Assembly: GCA_015522475.1 (NCBI GenBank)
Contig: WAMF01000018.1
Coordinates: 1 to 64,000, forward strand
Direction of reading: 5' to 3'
DNA: 64,000 nt
From: Microcaldota archaeon
GTDB lineage: Archaea > Micrarchaeota > Micrarchaeia > Anstonellales > J096
Under the pieces are notes generated by a model. It ran no database searches, was not told the origin of the DNA, and saw only the letters and a list, made by a program, of their open reading frames with translations. The position numbers were made by a program, and so were the translations under genes. The stretch's first letter is position 1. Each line of letters begins with the position of its first letter. Below are positions 38,210 through 46,158 of the stretch, one piece after another.

Positions 38210-40219
38210 ATGATATATAAAGCTAAGGATGAAGTTGATAGAAGAGATAATAAACCGCTAGGTTTTGTAGCTTTCACATTTCCCTTAGCAGCCCTAACAA
38301 TTCTCTCTTTAATCATAGGCACTGTTTGGGCCAACCCTTGTAGAGAAGTAACCGCTTACCCCTTAGCTGTTTTATCTGACGTAGGACAAGGCGAGGTTAT
38401 ACCTTTCCACTTTATACCTGTAGACAACGAAACAACGCAAAAACTACCCTCTGTATTCTTAGACGTAGATAAAACACGCTATGGCAAAGACTTTCAGCAA
38501 AGCGTCCAGAATGCCGCTTATTTAGGTGGTAAAATGGCGGGAGGCTTCTGCTCTGCTATAGTAGATGTAGAGAATCCGGGGGAAGAGATGGATGGACCCT
38601 CTGGAGGCCTTCTGTTTACGCTGGCATTCTATTCTATGGATAAGGGTAGAGTCTTACCTCTCAATGAATATGCCATAACTGGAGCAGTAGACAAAGAAGG
38701 GAATGTATTACCTGTAGGGGGTATAATTGAAAAGCTGGAAGCGGCTGAGAAGAAGGGTAGAAAAAAGGCCATCATCCCATTAACATCTCGCTACGATTAT
38801 ATACTAGCACACAAGCTCTTCCCAGACATGCAAATTTACTACGTAAGTACCGCCAAAGAAGCTATCGACGTCATAGAAGGCAGGAAAAACGTGAAACAAA
38901 GCAGTGAAGAAGCTGAGCACGCTCTTTTCAATGTCAACTTGACACTTTCATTGCGGGCAAATTTAACTAATTACAACAACAGCGTCAATTTTACACCTTA
39001 TTACACTTCATTGGAAGAGTTGTATAGAGAAAACCTTGATGCAGTAGAAAACGAGCTCCCTCCAACAGCCAAAGCTTACTACAAAGCCGTCTTAAACAGA
39101 AGTGAAGAGGTTGCCCAAAAAGGGTACATGTACGCAGCTGCAAACGCCCTATTCCTAACAAATGGTGAGCTCATGGCTATGAAAGAGGTCTTCAATGCGT
39201 TAAACAAAGGAGAGTTAAAAGATATCCAACCCAACGAAACAACAACCTACAAAAAAGCTGCTACGTGCATTAGCAAAGTAGAGGAGCTGAGGAAAAATGT
39301 GCAAATTTCAGAGAACAACTTCGAATACATAGGCGGAGCAAATCTGCGTCTAACAAGGGCAGAAACATATCTTCACAGAACAGTGGAAGAGGGGGAAAAC
39401 ACACTTGCATGGAAAGTGTATACTATATACAACTATGCTGAAGCCTACGAATGGTGCGAATTTAGCAAACAGCTTTACGAGACAGCTGAGAAGATAAAAG
39501 AGGCTAATAGAGGAGGGCAGAACAAAGCGGGAAACACCAGTTCATATGCATATTCAGCAAGTTCAACTTCGCCATCTCTACCCTTTCCAAAAGAACTCAT
39601 AAAATCGTGGGTTGTTTATCATATAGATAACATAACATCAAACTATGTAGTCAACAACGAGATAAAACTGGACGGGGAAGAGAAAGAATTCTATTTAGCT
39701 ACACTCATAAGCCTAGCGCACGACGACATACTTACCGCCGCGTATTATACGGCGTACTTAGAAGCAGACCTTAACCATTGTGCAAGCATGAGAAACTTTT
39801 CTTCTTTTTGGGGAAAAGTCTTCCACAGTAGTTACGTATTCTTTGGAAGCAAGAATGCCAGATACGTGGAGTGCTTAGCAAAGAATCTAGAAGAGCTCAA
39901 AACAATCGTAGACGCTGCTTACTATGCTTACGGTGGGGAGCTCACAAACAGTACAGTTCCATCAGAGAAGAACAGAGCTAAAGGCTCAAGCCTCTCAAAT
40001 TGGCCAAGCGAGCAAAGCAAGAAGGGGAGCAAGGCAAATGAAAACAAAGAAGGATATAATGAAAGTGTGCTGTGGATCATTTTGATTATCCTATTTGTAA
40101 TTGCCGTCGTATGGGCATTTTGGCAGAAAGGGAGCATATACGTCGGTAAGAGCAATAAGAACCTACGACCCAGACAGCCATACGGAAAGCCTTATAATAA
40201 GAAGGGAAAGAAGGGCTAA
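38210..40219 (+). CDS. membrane-anchored exported Lon-family (S16) serine protease
   Basis: N-terminal TM/signal; DGPSGGLLFTLAFY (catalytic Ser) and GNVLPVGGIIEKLEAAEKKGRKKAIIP (catalytic Lys); C-terminal TM ESVLWIILIILFVIAVVWAFW. Confidence 0.87.
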   Translation: MIYKAKDEVDRRDNKPLGFVAFTFPLAALTILSLIIGTVWANPCREVTAYPLAVLSDVGQGEVIPFHFIPVDNETTQKLPSVFLDVDKTRYGKDFQQSVQNAAYLGGKMAGGFCSAIVDVENPGEEMDGPSGGLLFTLAFYSMDKGRVLPLNEYAITGAVDKEGNVLPVGGIIEKLEAAEKKGRKKAIIPLTSRYDYILAHKLFPDMQIYYVSTAKEAIDVIEGRKNVKQSSEEAEHALFNVNLTLSLRANLTNYNNSVNFTPYYTSLEELYRENLDAVENELPPTAKAYYKAVLNRSEEVAQKGYMYAAANALFLTNGELMAMKEVFNALNKGELKDIQPNETTTYKKAATCISKVEELRKNVQISENNFEYIGGANLRLTRAETYLHRTVEEGENTLAWKVYTIYNYAEAYEWCEFSKQLYETAEKIKEANRGGQNKAGNTSSYAYSASSTSPSLPFPKELIKSWVVYHIDNITSNYVVNNEIKLDGEEKEFYLATLISLAHDDILTAAYYTAYLEADLNHCASMRNFSSFWGKVFHSSYVFFGSKNARYVECLAKNLEELKTIVDAAYYAYGGELTNSTVPSEKNRAKGSSLSNWPSEQSKKGSKANENKEGYNESVLWIILIILFVIAVVWAFWQKGSIYVGKSNKNLRPRQPYGKPYNKKGKKG

Positions 40220-40245
40220 GAGGTAAAAGAAGTGAAAAGAAATAT

Positions 40246-41100
40246 ATGCAAGGTGAGTTAATGAAAAAGAAGATAAAGGCACTTGCAGAGAGATGGAATG
40301 CTTATATACGGGCCATGCAAAAGGGTGAAGCACTCCCAGAATTAGAGGTGCCAGAGTTTCCCTTAGCGTACGGTATCAAGATAAAAGATTGCTTAAAAAC
40401 ACTCAAAGGCCTTCGACGAGAAGAATTAAAGGAAAAACTAAGCTCAACCCAGTTTAAGAAAAAGCTCCGCTTGTGCTCTTTTCTTATAAAGCACAACTAT
40501 ATTCATGCAAATACATTGGAAAAGCTCCTCAGTGAAACACCTGAAGACATAAGAGAAAGTATAGCCAAGGCATTGAACAAGGGTGTTTGGCCAGATGAGG
40601 AGAATGGTGAAAAAATTGAAGAGGTTAAGCGAAGTAACATAGCCACAGCATTAAGGAAATTATATATAGGTGTATCTTACGATGGCAAGTTAAAATCCAG
40701 CTTCCCCTACGAACTAATAATCCACCCTATAAAAGGTAAAATTATATGGGTACGCGAAGACATAGCACCCAAGTTAGAAGAGCTGGCGAGCAGCTTAGAA
40801 AAGACGAGTGCCCAAATCCAGCTCATGAACGCTCAGAGACAGATTAGAAAATTCAGCGACGAGGAAGAAAAACAATTTGAACATCTTCAAAAGCAATATT
40901 TAGAGCTGTCAAACAAGATAAATAAACTCATCGAAGATGAAAGAGCTAGCGAGCAAGGAGAAGAGCACGAAAACAAAGAAGAAGAAACTGCCAACTCTGA
41001 AGAAAAGGAAAGAGGAGAAAGTGAAGACCAAGAGGAAATCAACGATGAGGAAGAAGATGAGGAGAAGGGAATAGAAAACGATATTGAATTTGAAGATTAA
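40246..41100 (+). CDS. hypothetical protein with strongly acidic C-terminus
   Basis: Helical ORF ending EEINDEEEDEEKGIENDIEFED. Confidence 0.6.
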   Translation: MQGELMKKKIKALAERWNAYIRAMQKGEALPELEVPEFPLAYGIKIKDCLKTLKGLRREELKEKLSSTQFKKKLRLCSFLIKHNYIHANTLEKLLSETPEDIRESIAKALNKGVWPDEENGEKIEEVKRSNIATALRKLYIGVSYDGKLKSSFPYELIIHPIKGKIIWVREDIAPKLEELASSLEKTSAQIQLMNAQRQIRKFSDEEEKQFEHLQKQYLELSNKINKLIEDERASEQGEEHENKEEETANSEEKERGESEDQEEINDEEEDEEKGIENDIEFED

Positions 41101-41279
41101 ATGAAGAACATCAAAGATAGAAAGAACGGTAGATTAATAGAAAAAGTTTTTTGTTTTTGGCACCTTAATGCACCCACTATATCCAATAATTTAATGTCCC
41201 CCTTCTATTGAATAATTTAACCGATTAAATTAAGTCTTATTTAATAGAATATCAGATACTAGGTAAAACAAATCCCTAG

Positions 41280-42083
41280 TTACTCTCTCACAATGAATGA
41301 TTTTTCTTCTGTATTTATAGAGGGAACCTGAGGGGGATCGTAGAGCCAAAAGGCTTGGGGAGAGAAGTATTTGCCCTTTAAGTTCATGTTTGTTATCAAA
41401 GAAACATCGAAGGCTTCTTTGCCGTCCTTCATAACGATGAATGTCCAAAGGCTTGTGAAACTAGGCACATATGCTGCGTATGATAGATGGTGTGAAAAAA
41501 GAGAGCTAACTCTATTCAAAAGTTCTTCATATTTGTAATAATCGACGTGCGTAGCTAGAATACCTCCTTCTGTTAAAAACAACTTATAATGATTAAAAGC
41601 ACTCTGAGAATAAAGTTGAGGCACATCTGCAAAATCTGTCAAATCAATATAAACAACATCAAACTTTTTATCCGTCGTATAAGTAAGGGCATCCCCTATT
41701 ACAACGTGTGCCTTATCCAAAGCCCATGCGCCCATATCATAGAAATATTTTTTTGAAAGTTCCACGACCTCTTTATCCAAATCTACGATGGTCACATCCA
41801 AGCCCAGATTAAGCAACCTGCTCGCCAAAAGACCATCGCCTCCACCTAGGATAAGCACACGCTTCTCACGCTTTGGCGAAAAGAGATAAGGAGGATAAGC
41901 AAGCATCTCATGATATACGTGTTCATCTAGCTCCGAAAACTGTATTTCACCATCTAAAACAAGCAAGCGGCCAAACTCTTCAGCCTCAGCAACAAGGAGG
42001 TGTTGGTAAGGCGAACGCCTTTCTTCTATAGGAGAAAGGGACAAGTCCACTGTAAGTGGACCTCCCGCTACCCTAACCTTCAT
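41280..42083 (-). CDS. speE: spermidine/polyamine synthase
   Basis: EFGRLLVLDGEIQFSELDEHVYHEMLAYPP, VLILGGGDGLLASRLL, YIDLTDF. Confidence 0.93.
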   Translation of the reverse strand: MKVRVAGGPLTVDLSLSPIEERRSPYQHLLVAEAEEFGRLLVLDGEIQFSELDEHVYHEMLAYPPYLFSPKREKRVLILGGGDGLLASRLLNLGLDVTIVDLDKEVVELSKKYFYDMGAWALDKAHVVIGDALTYTTDKKFDVVYIDLTDFADVPQLYSQSAFNHYKLFLTEGGILATHVDYYKYEELLNRVSSLFSHHLSYAAYVPSFTSLWTFIVMKDGKEAFDVSLITNMNLKGKYFSPQAFWLYDPPQVPSINTEEKSFIVRE

Positions 42084-42477
42084 CGAGCGGCCCCCTTTCT
42101 AAATAAACTACATCTACCTTTGTAGCCTCGAACTCTCGTATGAGTGTATCGACCGCTTGTTTAGCATCTCCTCCACAAGTATAAACATCCAGTGCTGCAT
42201 AGCCTAGCTCTGGCCAAGTATGAATGCTTAAATGGCTCTCTGAAAGAAGATAAACTGCTGTAAAGCCTTGTGGGTGAAAACGTTTCGTGGCTCTTCCCTC
42301 AACTGTTAAATTGCCTGCCTTTGCAGCTTTATCTAGAACACGCATAATACCTTCTGGATCATCCAAGAGCTTCCTGTTATTTGTGTGAAGCTCTACGATG
42401 TAATGTTCACCTACGACATTCTTCTTTGGTGTATCGATAACTTTAACGTGTTCTGGACCACGCTTAGAAAGAGCCAT
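42073..42477 (-). CDS. speD: S-adenosylmethionine decarboxylase proenzyme
   Basis: LSESHLSIHTWPELGYAALDVYTCGG (Ser processing site). ATG at 42477 preferred over the longer ORF start at 42573. Confidence 0.93.
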   Translation of the reverse strand: MALSKRGPEHVKVIDTPKKNVVGEHYIVELHTNNRKLLDDPEGIMRVLDKAAKAGNLTVEGRATKRFHPQGFTAVYLLSESHLSIHTWPELGYAALDVYTCGGDAKQAVDTLIREFEATKVDVVYLERGPLDEG

Positions 42478-42610
42478 GTTTCCCTTTTGCACAGAAACTT
42501 TTATAAAGATTCCAGCTTTTGGCAAATCAGCAAAGAAAGATAAACAAACATTACAAGATAACATCGATAACATCTCTATTTTTTAAAGTTTCCCTGCTAA
42601 GGCAAGAGAA

Positions 42611-42683
42611 GGGCCCGTAGTCGAGCGGCTAAGACGTCGCCCTTACAAGGCGAAGATCCCAGGTTCGAATCCTGGCGGGCCCA
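42611..42683 (+). tRNA. tRNA-Val (anticodon TAC)
   Basis: Acceptor GGGCCCG/CGGGCCC, anticodon stem CGCCC..GGGCG-type with loop CTTACAA, T loop TTCGAAT, discriminator A. Confidence 0.93.
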
Positions 42684-42685
42684 TC

Positions 42686-42709
42686 GGAACCTTTTTAAAA
42701 AAAGGTTCC
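42686..42709. terminator. hairpin GGAACCTTTTT-AA-AAAAAGGTTCC immediately after tRNA-Val
   Basis: 11-bp perfect stem with 2-nt loop, 2 nt after the tRNA 3' end; terminator or cruciform candidate. Confidence 0.5.
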
Positions 42710-42741
42710 ATCGAAAAAATTTGGGTGTTTATAAGCTCATC

Positions 42742-42849
42742 TTCTTGATCAAACTTCTTTCTAAGAAGTTTGTAAGAAAAGCTCAACCAAAAGAAATTTT
42801 GAGCACATACGAGCTCATTTCTTGATCAAACTTCTTTCTAAGAAGTTTG
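42742..42849. repeat. two 31-bp direct repeats (42742-42772 and 42819-42849), each containing an inverted repeat
   Basis: TTCTTGATCAAACTTCTTTCTAAGAAGTTTG present twice, 77 bp apart; internal AAACTTCTT/AAGAAGTTT stem. Confidence 0.9.
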
Positions 42850-42876
42850 GGTGGAGCTTCTTTTCTAAAGAAGGTC

Positions 42877-44778
42877 CTACATGTCCTCGACAGGTTCTAT
42901 GCCCAAAAGCGCGAGGCCCTTTTCAAGTGTTGTGGCGAATCTCTCTACTATAACTAAGCGCTTAGCTTCTTCGTCGCTACCTATAACTTTGTGCTTTTCA
43001 TAGAATCTGCTGAATAGAGCTGAAAGATCCAATAAGTACTCTGCTACAACGTTGGGCTCGAAGCTCCTTGCAGCCCCTTCTACATAGAGAGGGAAAAGCC
43101 AAATATGCCGCATAAGAGCCTGTTCTTCGTCGTTGAGTTGATTAAGCCCTTCTTCAACATTGACATTGGAAACCTCTTCTTTGTTGCCCTTTGAAGACTC
43201 CGCTTTTTCCAAGATGTGTTTAGCCCTGACGAGAGAATAAAGTAAGTAGACGCCACTGTCGCCTTCGAATGAAAGAGCCTTGTTCCAATCAAACACAAAA
43301 TCCTTTCTAGCAGAAGGCTTAAGGAAACTGAATTTTATAGCTGCTAAGGCTATTTTTTCTTTGGGTCCCTTCTCGACGCGGCGCTTACCTTCTTCAAGCA
43401 ACTCATCAGCTGTGAAGCCTAGCCATGTACCCTTTCTGCCCGAAAAAGAGCCCTCTTTCTTCCGCACTCTTCCATATGCTACATGAATGTACTGCTTCTC
43501 ATCTTTTATGACACCCAGCTCAAGAAGAATGTTTTTAACGACCTCTTGAGGGAAGCTTTGTTCATTACCCACAATGTTGACAGCAACAACGGGCTGAGAG
43601 AAGCTCACCTCTTCTTTGCCCGGCGTCGCCTTTACAGCAAGATCATTCGGTTGCGTATCAAAAGTGGAAAAACCCATGTGCTTAAGCAAGCCGAACTTCC
43701 ACATATGGAAAATGATGTCTTTACCCGTATATGTGGGCGTGCCATCGCTACGTAGGAGCACTTTATAGGGTTGTTTTAGCTGAGGCATCCATCTGCTTAA
43801 ATCTACAGCCAAACAGCCCTTAAGCTCGCCTTCGTCTATTTTCACGACGTGGTGTGAGCTCTTTATAAAGTCGAAACCTTCCTTGCCTAAAAACTGCAAG
43901 ACATTACTCTCGAATACAATATAATTATGAAAGATGCCATAAGCGTAAGCCGTCTGCCTTTGAGCTTTGACCACGCGTTTGATAAAGGTTCTGAATTCGT
44001 CGGTAGGATGCCCTTCCAAGCGCTTCATCAAAGCTCTTACTTCCTTCTCTATGCCAGTGTTGCTCTCAAAGAGCTTATGCGCCTCTACATATGCCTTACC
44101 AACAAAGAAATCAAACTTCTCTTCCACACTTCCTTTCCCGCTCGCTGTTTTTTCTTCTTTTCCTGCCCTCTGACCTTTTCTGTGCATCCAATACCAAAAA
44201 CTCTCTGCAACCTGCAAGCCCAAATCATTTATATAATCCAAGCGAACAACATCGTAACCAACAGCTTCTAAAAGATTGGCTATAGCAAAACCCAAAAGAG
44301 CATTCCTCAAATGACCAAGATGCCAGGGTTTGTTTGGGTTTACAGACGGCCCTTCTACTATGGCAGTTGTGCTTTTCTTCTCTAGGGGAAACGCGGCCTG
44401 TGCAAAGAGCATAACAGAATGGGCTCTAACGTTTATATAGGAGCCAACAGCCTCTGCCTTTAAGGGCAAGGCTTCATTTACGAAGAAGGAATTTAAGGCC
44501 TTTGCCAAAGAATTAGCTAGCTCTTGAGGTGTTTTTCCTTCAATTTGAATTTGGCTTGTATTGGAATTATTTTCCCCCTTAGCCATGACCTTGGCTAAAA
44601 CGAACGCCATGCGTGAAGAGAATCCGCCAAACTCTGGCTTTGCTATCTCAATAGTTGAGAGTGCTTCCTCTTCGCTTTTCCCTGTAACGTGCGCCAAAGC
44701 AAGGGCAAAGACACGCCTAGCCTCTAGCGCAGTTAGCAGTTTTTTATTACCTTTTACGACGTCAGTGCCGACTGCCAT
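42877..44778 (-). CDS. argS: arginyl-tRNA synthetase
   Basis: GPSVNPNKPWHLGHLRNALLG (HIGH), YINDLGLQVAESFWYW, C-terminal DALR-like anticodon domain. Confidence 0.95.
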   Translation of the reverse strand: MAVGTDVVKGNKKLLTALEARRVFALALAHVTGKSEEEALSTIEIAKPEFGGFSSRMAFVLAKVMAKGENNSNTSQIQIEGKTPQELANSLAKALNSFFVNEALPLKAEAVGSYINVRAHSVMLFAQAAFPLEKKSTTAIVEGPSVNPNKPWHLGHLRNALLGFAIANLLEAVGYDVVRLDYINDLGLQVAESFWYWMHRKGQRAGKEEKTASGKGSVEEKFDFFVGKAYVEAHKLFESNTGIEKEVRALMKRLEGHPTDEFRTFIKRVVKAQRQTAYAYGIFHNYIVFESNVLQFLGKEGFDFIKSSHHVVKIDEGELKGCLAVDLSRWMPQLKQPYKVLLRSDGTPTYTGKDIIFHMWKFGLLKHMGFSTFDTQPNDLAVKATPGKEEVSFSQPVVAVNIVGNEQSFPQEVVKNILLELGVIKDEKQYIHVAYGRVRKKEGSFSGRKGTWLGFTADELLEEGKRRVEKGPKEKIALAAIKFSFLKPSARKDFVFDWNKALSFEGDSGVYLLYSLVRAKHILEKAESSKGNKEEVSNVNVEEGLNQLNDEEQALMRHIWLFPLYVEGAARSFEPNVVAEYLLDLSALFSRFYEKHKVIGSDEEAKRLVIVERFATTLEKGLALLGIEPVEDM

Positions 44779-44838
44779 AGATTCACCTTGCGATTCATCG
44801 CTTCATTTGGCTTATCAGTTAGGTTACTTAAAACTGTG

Positions 44839-45900
44839 TTATCTATATTGAGCGTACTCCCCAACCTTCTTAGGCTTTTTAGCCCTTTCGAGGATTTCCT
44901 GAGCTAGTTTTTCCTCTTCGTCTAACAGCTTGACCTTGCCTTTAACAATCTTCTGCCCCCATGCTGAGAGGGATTTCTCAACCTCTGCTTCTATATCGAC
45001 GCCCTTTATGAGCTCCTTATAGTAGAGAAGGGTATGAAATGCATGCTTTGTCTTCATTTTGCCAAGCAGTGCTATGCCTTTAATGGCAAGTCCTCTGAAT
45101 GAAAGGAAGGGTTGTGAAAGATAACGCGTAATGTGAAATGTAAGGAGCTTCGTCGCGAGTTCATCGTCGAATGCAGCAAGCAGTTCCAAAAAGTAAGCGG
45201 CGCCTTCCACAGACGAGGAGAAGTCCAAAATCTTAGCCGTTATCTCCGCTGGATTAACGCGCTCTGAATGGCGCTTTTCCTTCAAGTAGTCGAGACATAT
45301 AAAGTCACGGTACTCTCGGGCGCTGGAGAGTTTCTCATTCATATAAGCCAATATAGAGCCCTTTATGTTATCATCAACTTTTTTGTAAAGATGCACGAGA
45401 GCCTTACGCGCCTCTTCCCTCTGTTTAAATGAAGCGCCGACGGGATATGCTGAGATTTGCATTATGAGTTCTTTGACCCGTCTGTAATCACGCTCGTGTT
45501 TCGTCAGCTGGGAAGAAGGTTGTGAAAAGGCATTCGCTTGTTGCTGTTGAGCTGGCTTTGAAGAGGGAGTTGAGGACATCGTAGCTTGCAGAGGTGGAGT
45601 TGATTTAGTAGGCACTGTCTGTTGTGCAGATTGAGCGGGTTGGCTCTCTATAGGAAATGGCGCCACGCCAACGGAAACATGTTGTGCATTAGCTGCTCTC
45701 TCCGAACTTTGCCTTTTCTGCATGTTGTGAGGAGAACCTCTCGACTTCTTGCCATCTAACTTCGAATGTAACTTAGAATGCTCTTTAGCCTTCCCTCCTT
45801 TGTTCTCTCCTTTGTCTTTTTTTGCTATCTTAGCGGCTCTAGCCTCTCTAGCCTTCGTACCCCTCTTGCGGTCTTCTTTCTTCTTAACCATAAGCATCAC
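44839..45900 (-). CDS. hypothetical protein: low-complexity N-terminus, alpha-helical (HEAT-like) C-terminus
   Basis: Ser/Gln/Pro-rich first 150 aa and helical repeats after; ATG within 45887-45900. Confidence 0.6.
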   Translation of the reverse strand: MMLMVKKKEDRKRGTKAREARAAKIAKKDKGENKGGKAKEHSKLHSKLDGKKSRGSPHNMQKRQSSERAANAQHVSVGVAPFPIESQPAQSAQQTVPTKSTPPLQATMSSTPSSKPAQQQQANAFSQPSSQLTKHERDYRRVKELIMQISAYPVGASFKQREEARKALVHLYKKVDDNIKGSILAYMNEKLSSAREYRDFICLDYLKEKRHSERVNPAEITAKILDFSSSVEGAAYFLELLAAFDDELATKLLTFHITRYLSQPFLSFRGLAIKGIALLGKMKTKHAFHTLLYYKELIKGVDIEAEVEKSLSAWGQKIVKGKVKLLDEEEKLAQEILERAKKPKKVGEYAQYR

Positions 45901-46158
45901 CCCTTACCTCTCATTCATATCTTTATTCACATCTTAACGTCTTCAGGTTTTCCTTTGCAGTTACCTTCCTCGTGGTGCCCTTTAATCTTCATCTTCAATA
46001 CCCCTAAGTTGTACTGTCAACAGAGGGCATGGCAATCCACAAGGACAGCATTGCCTTTTGAAGCAAGGGCTTTATAAAACTTCCAAATGAGCCCTGGAAT
46101 AAGCGGGCTAGCTAAGCTGCAGCTTGCATTTTAAAGACTCCCTTTCTTAAAGGAGGCA

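Noticed and set aside
42742-42849. Direct repeats as a minimal CRISPR
   Set aside because: Only two copies, the interval is itself hairpin-forming, and no cas genes are present in the window.
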